From contig CAZGFD010000009.1 in NCBI GenBank assembly GCA_964525045.1, forward strand, positions 85,705 through 149,704: a DNA stretch of 64,000 nt. Direction: 5' to 3'. Positions 1 to 8,580 of the stretch are shown piece after piece. Numbering within the stretch: position 1 is the first letter of the stretch; each line of letters begins with the position of its first letter. Origin of the DNA: G020348185 sp964525045 (GTDB lineage: Bacteria; Nitrospirota; Nitrospiria; Nitrospirales; UBA8639). A program made the translations under genes and the position numbers. Below the pieces are notes generated by a model that was not told the DNA's origin, did not search any database, and saw nothing but the letters and a program-made list of their open reading frames with translations.

Positions 1-384
1 CATTGCCGGGTATAAGGCTTCTTCCACGGCTGGCGGGAGGCGGTGAATTTCATCGATAAAAAGAACGTCGCGTTCTTGGAGATTGGCAAGAATTGCGGCC
101 AAATCACCAGCATGGGCGAGGACGAGACCTGATGTCGAACGAATGTTCCCTTCCATCTCCCTGGCGATGACATGGGCAATCGTGGTTTTACCCAATCCCG
201 GGGGGCCATAGAATATGGCGTGGTCCAGGGACTCACCCCGTCGAGTCGCCGCTTCAATACACACCCGAAGCGACTCCTTCATTCGCTCTTGGCCAATGTA
301 CTCCGCTAAACGCTGCGGTCGAAGGGAACCTTCAAGATTCTGCTCCTCTTCAAGCATCTGGCTGGAAAGGAATCGGTCATTCAT
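1..384 (-). CDS. ruvB: Holliday junction branch migration helicase RuvB, N-terminal part (runs off the left edge)
   Basis: RuvB is the hexameric AAA+ motor that drives branch migration with RuvA and RuvC. The 128 codons visible begin MNDRFLSSQ and continue with the family hallmarks: LRPQRLAEYIGQ near the start, the Walker A segment YGPPGLGKTT, and Walker B followed by the RuvB-typical IHRLPPAVEEALYP. The start ATG at 384 is the first in frame, but no clear Shine-Dalgarno precedes it. The gene continues beyond base 1, so about 60% of the usual 340 residues is missing. No ruvA or ruvC lies in the visible neighbourhood. The identification is firm. Confidence 0.95.
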   Translation of the reverse strand, partial: MNDRFLSSQMLEEEQNLEGSLRPQRLAEYIGQERMKESLRVCIEAATRRGESLDHAIFYGPPGLGKTTIAHVIAREMEGNIRSTSGLVLAHAGDLAAILANLQERDVLFIDEIHRLPPAVEEALYPAM

Positions 385-473
385 AGGAGAGGTGAGGTGA
401 CGAGGGGTGAATGGGAAAAGTTCGGTTCGCCGCTTAGTGGCAGTGGAGAAGGTCTAGAAATGCGAGATTCAGA

Positions 474-1025
474 TTAAAAGGGGTTATAGAGATCGGAGCA
501 ACCCAAACAAAATTCGATATTGACACTTCGATCGAGAAAATTCACGATAAACCCTTTTTCCTCGTATAGAAGTTTAGCCCCCATCAGCGTTTCGTTTGGA
601 AAATCTTCCTTCCCGAGGAGTTCCCGGATTTGTTGCGCCGTTTTAGAAGTCAGGACCCGGCGGAAGATTCCACGGACCTTATGGGCGAATCGATTATTGA
701 CAAAAATCAGGTCAACTTTCCCATCCATGATTCGCACTCCCGCCATGGCTCCTGTCGGTTTTTGTTTATCCCAAAGAAGAATGAACGTTCCTTCTTGCTC
801 AGCGCGGACTCCAGAAATTCTTTCTTCGATTAACATTTCTACGGCCTTGGCTTCAGGATCGCCTAATTTAACCCGATAAAGAGAAACTTCTTCGGCATGA
901 ATGGCCGTAGGGTCTTCAACGCTGTTTCGCGTGAGTTCGTATTTCTTTGCCAAGGCCTGGTTCAACGGGATGATGACGCCTATGACCATCAAACCGATGA
1001 CAAACATTCTGAAATAATGACGCAT
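474..1025 (-). CDS. Hypothetical exported protein, 183 aa
   Basis: I do not recognise a named family. An N-terminal hydrophobic stretch (about residues 7-25, FVIGLMVIGVIIPLNQALA) ending in ALA looks like a signal peptide, so export is likely. The rest is soluble, mixed alpha/beta, with two similar half-segments that each contain an LGD/LGK turn, faintly like BLIP/SmpA-type folds; that resemblance is speculative. Two cysteines (CLGC) lie near the C-terminus. AGGGGG about 5 nt upstream supports the ATG at 1025. It is transcribed toward ruvB with about 90 bp between them, so a shared transcript is possible. Confidence 0.7.
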   Translation of the reverse strand: MRHYFRMFVIGLMVIGVIIPLNQALAKKYELTRNSVEDPTAIHAEEVSLYRVKLGDPEAKAVEMLIEERISGVRAEQEGTFILLWDKQKPTGAMAGVRIMDGKVDLIFVNNRFAHKVRGIFRRVLTSKTAQQIRELLGKEDFPNETLMGAKLLYEEKGFIVNFLDRSVNIEFCLGCSDLYNPF

Positions 1026-1200
1026 GCGTTCCCCCTAAGATAGAGGTGAGAGATGAGACCACGATGAATGGACTGTGCGAAAAAATCTAAGCAAGCAAAA
1101 TAGCTCGTGGGCCTAAGGAATTGTATACAACGGCTCTTCCTAGGTCAAATACTCAGAGGAGGTTTTCACCTTCAAAAGGAAAACCGTCCCATTCCCCCTA

Positions 1201-1209
1201 TGCTATAAT
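1201..1209 (+). promoter_or_regulatory. Putative extended -10 promoter of uvrA
   Basis: The gap 1026-1354 separates two divergent genes. TGCTATAAT at 1201-1209 is a perfect extended -10 (TGN plus TATAAT). No good -35 lies 17 bp upstream, as is usual for extended -10 promoters. Transcription would start near 1216, giving a leader of about 140 nt before the uvrA ATG. A small inverted repeat (GGTTTTC...GAAAACC, about 1161-1184) lies just upstream. I saw nothing else in this gap. Confidence 0.45.
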
Positions 1210-1354
1210 GAGGGCGAAAAATTAAAAAATTCTCATCTTCATAAAAAACGTTTAAAGATGCAATTCTAAAGTTCGCCCACGAAATTGAAGAGTAGATAAG
1301 TTTAAGAGTCCTGAGCCTGAACCCCGACACTTTTTTAAGTCCTCCCTGGTCTCG

Positions 1355-3862
1355 ATGAGTAAACACATCATTATAAAGGGCGCCCGGGAACACAATCTCA
1401 AAAATCTTGACCTGGAGATTCCTCGGGATCAATTTGTGGTCATCACCGGATTGAGCGGGTCCGGGAAATCCTCACTGGCATTCGACACGATGTATGCCGA
1501 AGGGCAACGGCGATATGTCGAATCGTTATCGGCGTATGCTCGGCAGTTCCTCGAGCAGATGGGAAAGCCCGACGTCGATTCTATTGAAGGACTTTCCCCA
1601 GCGATTTCCATTGAACAAAAAAATACAAGCCGGAATCCCCGATCCACGGTCGGGACGGTCACGGAGATTTATGATTATTTTCGGCTTCTTTTTGCTCGAA
1701 TCGGCCATCCGTTTTGTCATAACTGTGGTGAGCCTATAACAGCTCAAACTGTCCAACAAATGGTTGACAGTATCAGAGACCTTCCATCTGGCAAAAAAAT
1801 TCAAGTTCTGGCTCCGATTGTAAGAGGACGGAAGGGTGAGTACAAGAAGGAATTACTGGATGCCCGACGTGCCGGATTTGTGCGAGTGCGGATTGATGGA
1901 GAAGTGTTCGAGTTAGCCGAAACCATTCGTCTGAATAAACAGCAAAAGCACACGATCGAAATCGTCATTGACCGGTTGATCATGAAATCCGATGAGGCCT
2001 TTTCCCGCCGATTGGCCGATTCCGTTGAAATGGCATTGAAATTAGCGAATGGTCTGGTCGGAATTCTCACCGAAGATCGTCAGGTCTCGCTCTACAGTGA
2101 ACATTTAGCCTGTATTCAGTGTGGAGTGAGTTACCCGGAAATCACTCCACGGATTTTTTCCTTTAATAGTCCCCACGGGGCCTGTCCGGCTTGTGATGGA
2201 ATCGGATTCTCGGTGGGTGCGGCTTGCCCGGAGGTTGAGAACGTCACCTTCGCCGATCTCTGTTCGATATGCCATGGGGCTCGGCTCAGACCGGAAAGTC
2301 TTGCGATAAAGATTGCTCACCACTCCATTGCCGATATCACCAGATTTTCAATTCAGGATGCGAATGAATTTGTGGGTTCGTTGGATTTGAGTGAACGTGA
2401 GCGATTCATTGGCCAACGGATATTGAAGGAAATACGTGAGCGGCTGCAATTCTTGATCAACGTCGGACTGGATTACCTCACCTTGGATCGACCGTCAGCG
2501 ACCTTATCAGGAGGAGAGGGACAGCGAATTCGTCTGGCTACCCAAATAGGCTCTGGATTGGTCGGCGTACTCTATATTCTGGATGAGCCGAGCATCGGGT
2601 TGCATCACCGTGATAACCGAAGATTACTGCAAACCTTGCTTCGGCTTCGCGACATGGGGAATTCTGTCATTGTCGTGGAACATGATGCGGAAACCATGTT
2701 GGCAGCGGATCATATCCTCGATCTCGGTCCGGGAGCGGGTGTCGAAGGTGGTTATCTGGTTGCCCAAGGGTCCCCTCAAGGGATCATGAACAACCCACCG
2801 TCCTTGACGGGCCAATATCTCAACGGGAGCCGGCAAGTCACTCTTCCTCCCCGCCAACGGCAGGCCAAGGGCCATCTCACGATTGTAGGCGCCCGAAAAC
2901 ATAATCTCAACGGGATTACCGTAAAAATTCCTTTAGGCCTCTTGACCTGTATCACCGGTGTGTCCGGATCGGGAAAAAGCACGCTGGTCGTCGAGGTCCT
3001 GTTTCATTCACTTTCCCAATTGTTAAATCACAAGAAGCCCAAACTCGAAGGGTGCGAAGGCATCAAGGGGGTTACGGATTTGGATAAAGTCATTGATATT
3101 GATCAATCGCCGATTGGGCGAACCCCCCGGTCGAATCCTGCTACGTACACGGGGCTTTTCAGCTTCATAAGGGATCTGTATGCGAATCTTCCTGAATCCC
3201 GGGTTCGGGGATACAAACCTGGACGCTATAGTTTCAATGTGAAGGGAGGGCGGTGTGAATCGTGTCAAGGCGATGGGCTCATAAAAATCGAAATGCATTT
3301 CTTGCCGGACATTTACGTGTCGTGTGAGGCCTGCAAGGGTAAGCGGTACAACCGGGAAACGCTTGATGTCCGCCATAAAGGGAAAACGATCGCTGATGTT
3401 CTGGACATGACGGTCGTGGAAGCGCTGGAGTTTTTCGCTCACATTCCACCCATTAAAGCGAAATTGCAAACGTTGGCCGATGTCGGGCTGCATTACATTA
3501 AGCTTGGACAGTCTGCGACCACCCTCTCGGGAGGGGAAGCCCAACGAGTCAAGCTGTCAAAAGAACTTTCCAAACGTGCCACAGGGAGAACCCTGTACAT
3601 ATTGGATGAGCCGACCACCGGCCTCCACTTTGCGGATATTCAACGACTTCTTGATGTGCTCAATCGCCTGGCGGAGTCGGGCAATACCGTCTTGATCATT
3701 GAACATCAACTTGATGTGATTCGGAATGCGGATTGGATTCTGGATTTAGGGCCAGAGGGAGGTAAAAAAGGAGGACAGATTGTGGCAGAAGGGACTCCCG
3801 AGCAGATCATGTTGGTCCCCGAGTCTTGGACCGGCCAAGTCCTAAAGGAAAGCCAATTGTAG
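1355..3862 (+). CDS. uvrA: Excinuclease ABC subunit A, compact form lacking most of the insertion domain
   Basis: UvrA is the dimeric damage-recognition ATPase of nucleotide excision repair. Both ABC modules are intact: Walker A GLSGSGKSS at residues 32-40 and GVSGSGKST in the second half; LSGGEGQR and LSGGEAQR signatures; ILDEPSIGLH and ILDEPTTGLH Walker B. The zinc sites are C121/C124 with C253/C256, C277/C280 with C303/C306, and a C-terminal CESC...CEAC pair. The UvrB-binding region (about 125-250) is present. At 835 aa the protein is about 100 residues shorter than the usual 940. The loss falls between C280 and C303, where the insertion domain normally sits; only 22 residues remain and the reading frame is clean. 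No Shine-Dalgarno is obvious before the ATG. Confidence 0.97.
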   Translation: MSKHIIIKGAREHNLKNLDLEIPRDQFVVITGLSGSGKSSLAFDTMYAEGQRRYVESLSAYARQFLEQMGKPDVDSIEGLSPAISIEQKNTSRNPRSTVGTVTEIYDYFRLLFARIGHPFCHNCGEPITAQTVQQMVDSIRDLPSGKKIQVLAPIVRGRKGEYKKELLDARRAGFVRVRIDGEVFELAETIRLNKQQKHTIEIVIDRLIMKSDEAFSRRLADSVEMALKLANGLVGILTEDRQVSLYSEHLACIQCGVSYPEITPRIFSFNSPHGACPACDGIGFSVGAACPEVENVTFADLCSICHGARLRPESLAIKIAHHSIADITRFSIQDANEFVGSLDLSERERFIGQRILKEIRERLQFLINVGLDYLTLDRPSATLSGGEGQRIRLATQIGSGLVGVLYILDEPSIGLHHRDNRRLLQTLLRLRDMGNSVIVVEHDAETMLAADHILDLGPGAGVEGGYLVAQGSPQGIMNNPPSLTGQYLNGSRQVTLPPRQRQAKGHLTIVGARKHNLNGITVKIPLGLLTCITGVSGSGKSTLVVEVLFHSLSQLLNHKKPKLEGCEGIKGVTDLDKVIDIDQSPIGRTPRSNPATYTGLFSFIRDLYANLPESRVRGYKPGRYSFNVKGGRCESCQGDGLIKIEMHFLPDIYVSCEACKGKRYNRETLDVRHKGKTIADVLDMTVVEALEFFAHIPPIKAKLQTLADVGLHYIKLGQSATTLSGGEAQRVKLSKELSKRATGRTLYILDEPTTGLHFADIQRLLDVLNRLAESGNTVLIIEHQLDVIRNADWILDLGPEGGKKGGQIVAEGTPEQIMLVPESWTGQVLKESQL

Positions 3863-3870
3863 TCGACCCA

Positions 3871-4053
3871 TCATGAAGTTTTCTTCTTGTAGATATTGAG
3901 TCCTATCTTTTCGTCTCTTCCAGGAATAGAGACGTTGCCCTCCGTGGTGGCGATAATCGTGGTTTTACCGGAAGAGGAAGGACCGAATTCTTTGGAAAGA
4001 TCGACCGAAATGGTCAGGGTCGTCCCATCCACCTTCAACTCAACATTTTTCAT
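3871..4053 (-). CDS. Small conserved hypothetical protein, 60 aa
   Basis: The start at 4053 (MKNVELKVDG) is chosen because GGGAGG lies 6 nt upstream; the frame stays open for 8 more codons but without a ribosome site. The protein is short, probably all-beta, and contains the phrase FGPSSSGKTTIIATTEGN followed by a lysine-rich end. I recall similar small proteins, with the SSSGKT phrase, from varied bacteria, but know no assigned function. Although SGKT resembles the end of a Walker A, the protein is far too short to be a P-loop NTPase. It converges on uvrA with 8 bp between stop codons. Confidence 0.7.
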   Translation of the reverse strand: MKNVELKVDGTTLTISVDLSKEFGPSSSGKTTIIATTEGNVSIPGRDEKIGLNIYKKKTS

Positions 4054-4098
4054 AGAAACCTCCCTTCGTTGAAACAAGCAAATGCCATGAAAAGGAAT

Positions 4099-4437
4099 TC
4101 ATTGTGAAAGGGCCAACAGAAATATGAGTGTGAAGCTTCCCACCAAAAAAGGAATCACACAGGAGGAGAGGACCACTTTGAGGCCCATCATCTTGGACCT
4201 TGGCGGTATTTTGGAAATGGTTTCCTTATACACAAATTCATAGCTAAGAATAAGGATTGCCAGTCCAAGGGCGAGGATTCGACTTGTCCTGGGCCAGGAA
4301 TATACTCCGCTCAGCAGAAAGTCCGTAATGTGAAAACCGCTAAAACCGAGAGCGAGAGGGGCAATGGCATACCGAATAATCTGATGAAATAGGGGGGTGA
4401 CCAAAGACTTCGGGCCTAGGTGGGCTTCCGTACTCAT
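4099..4437 (-). CDS. Small integral membrane protein, 112 aa
   Basis: Function is unknown. There are three hydrophobic segments, at about residues 23-44 (YAIAPLALGFSGFHITDFLL), 52-68 (ILALGLAILILSYEFVY) and 87-110, separated by a basic loop (SKIPPRSKM). This suggests an inner-membrane protein. Its start overlaps the stop of the upstream zinc-binding protein gene by 4 nt, which indicates translational coupling and perhaps a membrane partner for that protein. Confidence 0.65.
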   Translation of the reverse strand: MSTEAHLGPKSLVTPLFHQIIRYAIAPLALGFSGFHITDFLLSGVYSWPRTSRILALGLAILILSYEFVYKETISKIPPRSKMMGLKVVLSSCVIPFLVGSFTLIFLLALSQ

Positions 4438-4811
4438 GAAGGAACGGCGGAAGTCAGAGACTTGTCAGGTGAAGGGTGTTCAGACGAGGAGGCGTGTGCC
4501 TGGCAGGTTTTGCATATTCGGGGACGCATCTTCAGGAATGAAATTTTTCCACTTGCGAGGCAACTATAGTGAACGAAATGTTGGCAAACGGAACACCGGG
4601 ACCATCCGCCTTTGAGAAGAGTCAAATTTCGATACAACCCCCCTCCACACACCCCGCACGACTCGGGTTCAATCCCCAGAACAAGCGACTCCCATTCCCC
4701 TCCGCGGTTCCTGATGCTCATGGTATTCAAGTATACTGACACCACGCGTCGAATACAATCTTGGTCGGGATGGAGTCTCCTGCAGCCACCGATCCTGACA
4801 TTTTCTAACAT
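4434..4811 (-). CDS. Small protein with a PHD/RING-variant-like C4HC3 zinc module
   Basis: I cannot assign a family. The central part has cysteines and a histidine ordered as C52-X2-C55-X17-C73-X2-C76-X4-H81-X2-C84-X15-C100-X2-C103. This is the C4-H-C3 pattern of cross-brace zinc fingers (PHD or RING-variant). The tail is rich in Ser, Pro and Asp. A second possible start is Met31 (position 4721); neither start has a convincing ribosome site. The gene overlaps the following membrane-protein gene by 4 nt. Such modules are uncommon in bacteria but prokaryotic RING-like families exist. Structure prediction would decide between a true cross-brace and two independent zinc knuckles. Confidence 0.6.
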   Translation of the reverse strand: MLENVRIGGCRRLHPDQDCIRRVVSVYLNTMSIRNRGGEWESLVLGIEPESCGVCGGGLYRNLTLLKGGWSRCSVCQHFVHYSCLASGKISFLKMRPRICKTCQAHASSSEHPSPDKSLTSAVPS

Positions 4812-4927
4812 TTTGAGGATGAGTTGGAATTCTCAATTGAGTTTGACAGGAAATAATTTAATCTGTAGGCTCCTGCTCTGCTTACAGCCCTCCTTTTTGT
4901 AGGGTCGTGCAAGGGTCTTTGCCCCTT

Positions 4928-4956
4928 TTCTCAACAATCCTTGTTGTTTTTATACT
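4928..4956 (+). promoter_or_regulatory. Putative sigma-70 promoter of ispA
   Basis: TTCTCA at 4928-4933 (4 of 6 to the -35 consensus) and TATACT at 4951-4956 (5 of 6 to the -10) are separated by 17 bp and would start transcription near 4963, 26 nt before the ispA ATG. An alternative, TTGACA at 4843-4848 with a weak -10 (TAGGCT, 4866-4871, also 17 bp), lies further upstream. Confidence 0.35.
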
Positions 4957-4988
4957 GCTCAACAACCTTCATCATCTGAATTGACCAA

Positions 4989-5882
4989 ATGGTGGACATC
5001 CAAAAGTATTTAGAACGGCAACGAAAAAAAATCGATTGGTTTCTTGATCAATCGGTTCCTGATGGCCAGGCGGAACCCAAGATCCTCTATGAGTCGATGA
5101 GATATAGCCTCCTTGGGGGAGGAAAAAGGATTCGGCCCATTTTGGCGTTGGCTGCGGCTGAAGCGATTGGGTCTCAAGACGACAATATTCTGCCATTTGC
5201 TGCGGCGCTGGAATTCATTCACACCTATTCACTGGTTCACGATGATTTGCCCGCCATGGACAATGATGACTTTCGTCGTGGAAGGCCCACCAACCATAAA
5301 ACCTTTGGCGAAGGGATGGCGATATTGGCGGGGGATGCACTCCTGACGATGGCCTTTGAATTGTGCAGTAATCCCAAATTACAAGATTGCGTTCCGAAAG
5401 ATCGCCAGGTGCAAATAATCCGGGAATTGGCCGTCGGGTCAGGCCATGGTGGCATGGTTGGCGGGCAGGTGTTAGATATCCAAGCCGAGAATCAGGAAAT
5501 TGATCTCGGGAGCCTTCAAACCATTCACACCTTTAAAACTGGCCGGCTCATCCGGGCCTCGGTGCGAATCGGAGGAATATTTGGTGGCGCGACGTCCTCG
5601 CAGTTAGACTCTTTGACCGGCTATTCGGAGGATATTGGGTTGGCTTTTCAAATTGCTGATGATGTGCTGAATATGACGGGGACCCGGGAGGAGCTGGGGA
5701 AAGACGCCGGGACTGATGCCAAGCGGGGGAAAAAAACCTATCCAACCTTTTATGGCATAGAGGGAGCCCGGGACTTAGCGGAGGAATGTATCAAACGAGC
5801 CCTTAAGCGGTTGAGTGAATTTGATCAGAAAGCCGATCCCTTACGCGCGATCGCCGACTATATTATCAGTCGACGGAATTGA
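4989..5882 (+). CDS. ispA: Polyprenyl (farnesyl/geranylgeranyl) diphosphate synthase
   Basis: This enzyme condenses isopentenyl diphosphate with allylic diphosphates to make C15 or C20 prenyl diphosphates. The first aspartate-rich motif is DDLPAMDNDD (about residues 80-89) with the RRGRPTNH that follows, and the second is the FQIADDVLN segment near residue 223. GGGKRIRPIL is the substrate-binding stretch. At 297 aa the length is normal for IspA. The next two genes are HpnA-like and CruF-like, so the product probably feeds hopanoid and carotenoid synthesis. Product chain length cannot be read with certainty; the residues just before the first motif (FIHTYSLVH) resemble short-chain enzymes. Confidence 0.92.
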   Translation: MVDIQKYLERQRKKIDWFLDQSVPDGQAEPKILYESMRYSLLGGGKRIRPILALAAAEAIGSQDDNILPFAAALEFIHTYSLVHDDLPAMDNDDFRRGRPTNHKTFGEGMAILAGDALLTMAFELCSNPKLQDCVPKDRQVQIIRELAVGSGHGGMVGGQVLDIQAENQEIDLGSLQTIHTFKTGRLIRASVRIGGIFGGATSSQLDSLTGYSEDIGLAFQIADDVLNMTGTREELGKDAGTDAKRGKKTYPTFYGIEGARDLAEECIKRALKRLSEFDQKADPLRAIADYIISRRN

Positions 5883-5893
5883 AGATATAAAAA

Positions 5894-5977
5894 AGTTTCG
5901 AGTTTCGAGTCTCGGGTTTCGTGTTTAACGACAAAGAGTCTTTTTTTCTTGAAACCCGAAACCCGAAACCCCAAACT
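5894..5977. repeat. Intergenic inverted repeat of the GAAACCCGAAACC type
   Basis: The left arm (about 5894-5923), made of AGTTTCGAG and GGGTTTCG words, faces the right arm (about 5948-5977), made of GAAACCCGAAACCC words. The two arms pair over about 30 bp with several mismatches. The loop includes a T-tract. It lies directly after ispA and could act as a terminator, but the same words recur in other gaps (15.3, 22.0, 38.2, 39.0 and 57.4 kb), so I treat it as one of a dispersed repeat family. Confidence 0.6.
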
Positions 5978-6036
5978 GCGCCAATCCAGGGTCTCCTCTT
6001 CAGTAAATTAAAACACTCACAATTATCCGGCATCCC

Positions 6037-7029
6037 ATGAAAGCATTAGTCACAGGCGCAACCGGATTTATCGGGGCCGCGGTGACGCGTGCGCTGTTAC
6101 ATTCCGGCATTGACGTTCGGGTGCTCGTACGTCCTTCCAGCAACCTCAAAAACTTGGAGGGCTTGAAAGTAGAATCCGTCTTAGGCGATCTCCAAGATCC
6201 TTCTTCGCTTCGTCAGGCGCTGAGTGGATGTCACCAACTCTATCATGTTGCGGCTCATTACGCGCTTTGGGATCAGGATTCTTCGGTGTTTTACCGTGTA
6301 AACGTCGAGGGGACGAGATGTCTCTTGCAAACGGCTTCAGAGGTTGGCATCGAACGGATGGTGTATACCAGTACCATCGGGGCCATTGGACTTCCGGAGG
6401 GGGGTGGGCTTGGCACGGAGGAGACCCCACTGGTACCTACACAGTTGGCCGGGGATTATAAGCGGTCTAAATATTTGGCTGAACAAGAGGTATTGAAATT
6501 GGCTAAAGCTGGCATTCCAGTGATCATTGTCAATCCCACAGCTCCAATTGGGGAACGTGATGTCAAGCCGACACCAACGGGTCAAATCATTGTCGATTTT
6601 ATGTTAGGGCGAATGTGGGCCTACATTGAAACCGGGATGAACCTTATCGATGTTGAGGATGTTGCCATTGGACATCTGCGAGCGATGGAACGAGGCCGGC
6701 TTGGCGAACGCTACATACTGGGAAATCGAAATCTGACCTTCCATGATATTTGTGAATTACTAAGCCAAATCACCGGCGTGAAAGCCCCTCGTGTGAAGTT
6801 ACCCTGGAGGGCTGTTTTGCCATTAGCCTATTGTAACAAATGGATTGCCGATTACCTTACCCATCAGCCACCCCGGATTCCCTTGGAAGGAGTTCGTATG
6901 GCGAAATATAGAATGCATTACGATTGTTCAAAGGCTCTGAACGAATTAGAGCTTCCTCAGACTCCAGTAGAAGTCTCATTGGGAAAAGCCGTGAAATGGT
7001 TCCGCGAACACGGCTACGCGGAAGCCTAA
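6037..7029 (+). CDS. hpnA: Hopanoid-associated NAD-dependent sugar epimerase (HpnA type)
   Basis: An extended short-chain dehydrogenase/reductase of 330 aa. The NAD(P)-binding motif GATGFIGAAV is at residues 7-16 and the catalytic YKRSK (Tyr/Lys) is near residue 142. GERDVKPTPTGQIIVDF, followed by a segment ending NLIDVEDVA, is the phrase I associate with HpnA rather than with general epimerases. HpnA proteins are encoded with hopanoid biosynthesis genes and are thought to act on the side-chain sugar. No squalene-hopene cyclase is in this window. The gene sits between ispA and a CruF-like gene, in keeping with isoprenoid metabolism. Confidence 0.85.
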   Translation: MKALVTGATGFIGAAVTRALLHSGIDVRVLVRPSSNLKNLEGLKVESVLGDLQDPSSLRQALSGCHQLYHVAAHYALWDQDSSVFYRVNVEGTRCLLQTASEVGIERMVYTSTIGAIGLPEGGGLGTEETPLVPTQLAGDYKRSKYLAEQEVLKLAKAGIPVIIVNPTAPIGERDVKPTPTGQIIVDFMLGRMWAYIETGMNLIDVEDVAIGHLRAMERGRLGERYILGNRNLTFHDICELLSQITGVKAPRVKLPWRAVLPLAYCNKWIADYLTHQPPRIPLEGVRMAKYRMHYDCSKALNELELPQTPVEVSLGKAVKWFREHGYAEA

Positions 7030-7067
7030 ACGTCCAATTTTGCCGATAATCATCAATCACCTTTTTC

Positions 7068-7877
7068 ATGGAATATGTGACTCTCTTCATTCAAACCATA
7101 TTCCTTCGCCCCTATGTCTTTATTTTTCTTGGCGTTTCTCTCTTTTCCGCGAGTCGACTCCTCGGGTGGAAACGCACCGCCGCCATGTTTGGGATCACCT
7201 GGATCACGGCCTTTATCTGTGAATTTTCATCAACCCGCATTGGGTTCCCCTTTGGCGATTATTACTACACAGGGTCGACCACCAATCAGGAATTATATTT
7301 CTCAAATATCCCCTTTATGGATTCCCTCTCCTTTACCTTTCTTCTTTTCGCCAGTTATTGCCTCGCCCTTGGATTTACCCTCCCGGCGGCACCCCCCACG
7401 CCTTTCAGCGGGTGGTCGTTTCCGGAATCTCGAAGATTGTCGTGGCCGGTGGTTCTGCTTACCACGGTCTTCTTTACCTTCATCGATATTGTCATTGATC
7501 CTGTGGCGCTTCGCGGGGATCGTTGGTTTCTGGGGCAAATATACGGCTATCCTCATCCCGGAGTGTATTTTGGCGTTCCCCTCGCGAACTTTTTGGGATG
7601 GGCCTTTGTAGGGTTCGTCTCGATGATGCTGTATCGGGTGATGGATCAATGTTGTTTGAAGAGGGTACCCTCTCCACCAATGATTGTCAGAGGGAATCTT
7701 TTGGTAGGCGTAGGACTATATTACGGCGTCTTGGCCTTTAATTTAGGGGTCACTTTTTGGATTGAGGAATGGCTGATTGGCATGGTCGGTTGTTTAATTT
7801 ATTTACCCGTTTCCTTGTTGCTCATCCTGAAATTCTTGGGATATGTGCCTATGTTCCAAAAACAGGTCAAAGGATGA
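7068..7877 (+). CDS. Carotenoid biosynthesis membrane protein (CruF/DUF422 family)
   Basis: A polytopic membrane protein of 269 aa with about seven hydrophobic spans. It carries the conserved family phrases: an acidic CEFSSTRIGFPFGDYYYTG region near residue 47, DIVIDPVALRGDRWFLG near residue 143, and HPGVYFGVPLANFLGWA near residue 164. CruF proteins hydrate the ends of acyclic carotenoids (gamma-carotene 1',2'-hydratase, or bacterioruberin hydratase in archaea). The gene starts 38 bp after hpnA and probably shares its transcript. The exact carotenoid substrate cannot be told from the sequence. Confidence 0.8.
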   Translation: MEYVTLFIQTIFLRPYVFIFLGVSLFSASRLLGWKRTAAMFGITWITAFICEFSSTRIGFPFGDYYYTGSTTNQELYFSNIPFMDSLSFTFLLFASYCLALGFTLPAAPPTPFSGWSFPESRRLSWPVVLLTTVFFTFIDIVIDPVALRGDRWFLGQIYGYPHPGVYFGVPLANFLGWAFVGFVSMMLYRVMDQCCLKRVPSPPMIVRGNLLVGVGLYYGVLAFNLGVTFWIEEWLIGMVGCLIYLPVSLLLILKFLGYVPMFQKQVKG

Positions 7878-8086
7878 ATGGGAAAAGTGATATAGGACCC
7901 CTTTGACTCTCTTATTCCCATATCTTGATACATTGGTTAACGGGGAAGGGAAAAACAATCTCATTATGAACTTGAGCCAGGGGAGTGGCGCCGGTATGAT
8001 TAAGGACATAAGGATTCACTACCTTCGGCACTCTATCGCCTTCCCTGGTTGATTGTTGTCACCCCAGGGTAGGGTAGGATTGGCAT

Positions 8087-8485
8087 ATGAACGGATTTTT
8101 CATTCGATGTGCGGTAACGGGCTTGGCTGTACTGTTGGCCAGCCAGATTATTCCAGGAATTGAAATTCATGGATTTGCAGCCGGTCTCGTGGCGGTGATT
8201 GTCCTTTCCTTTCTTAATGCGATGGTGCGTCCCTTGCTCTATCTGTTGTCGGCCCCCTTTATTGTGCTCACCTTGGGGCTTTTCATGGTTGTGATCAATG
8301 CTTTTCTGTTGAATTTGGTTGCTATGCTAGTTAAAGGATTTGTTGTTGAAGGCTTTTGGTCTGCCGTTGGTGGGGCTATTTTCATCAGTTTGGTCAGTGG
8401 AGTTCTCAACTTCTGGATTTCAGAAAAAGGCAGAGTTGACGTGGTGATGACACACCGACCCCGGAATATTCGACATATCAATTGA
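8087..8485 (+). CDS. Four-TM phage-holin-superfamily-IV-like membrane protein
   Basis: A 132-aa membrane protein with four hydrophobic segments and the family's conserved N-terminal part: LASQIIPGIEIHGF followed by VIVLSFLNAMVRPLL. It matches the Pfam family called mycobacterial 4-TMS phage holin (PF04020, from memory), which is widespread in bacteria without phage neighbours, so the name should not be taken as evidence for prophage. The function is unknown. An AGGAT-like ribosome site lies about 9 nt upstream of the ATG. Confidence 0.8.
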   Translation: MNGFFIRCAVTGLAVLLASQIIPGIEIHGFAAGLVAVIVLSFLNAMVRPLLYLLSAPFIVLTLGLFMVVINAFLLNLVAMLVKGFVVEGFWSAVGGAIFISLVSGVLNFWISEKGRVDVVMTHRPRNIRHIN

Positions 8486-8580
8486 ATAACCCCCCCTCAG
8501 GTCGCTAGAATCCCCGCGTTCAGGAATTCAACAACCAACTACTATTATTGTGGTCAGCCAGTCCTGCATTCTCCTTTGCC

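Noticed and set aside
4655..4690. TpsiC-arm-like GGTTCAATCC suggesting a tRNA
   Set aside because: No complementary stem flanks it and no anticodon or acceptor arms are present; it is coding sequence of the zinc-module gene read on the other strand.
8087..8485. Prophage remnant because of the holin-like protein
   Set aside because: No other phage gene is near; this holin-named family is widespread in chromosomes.
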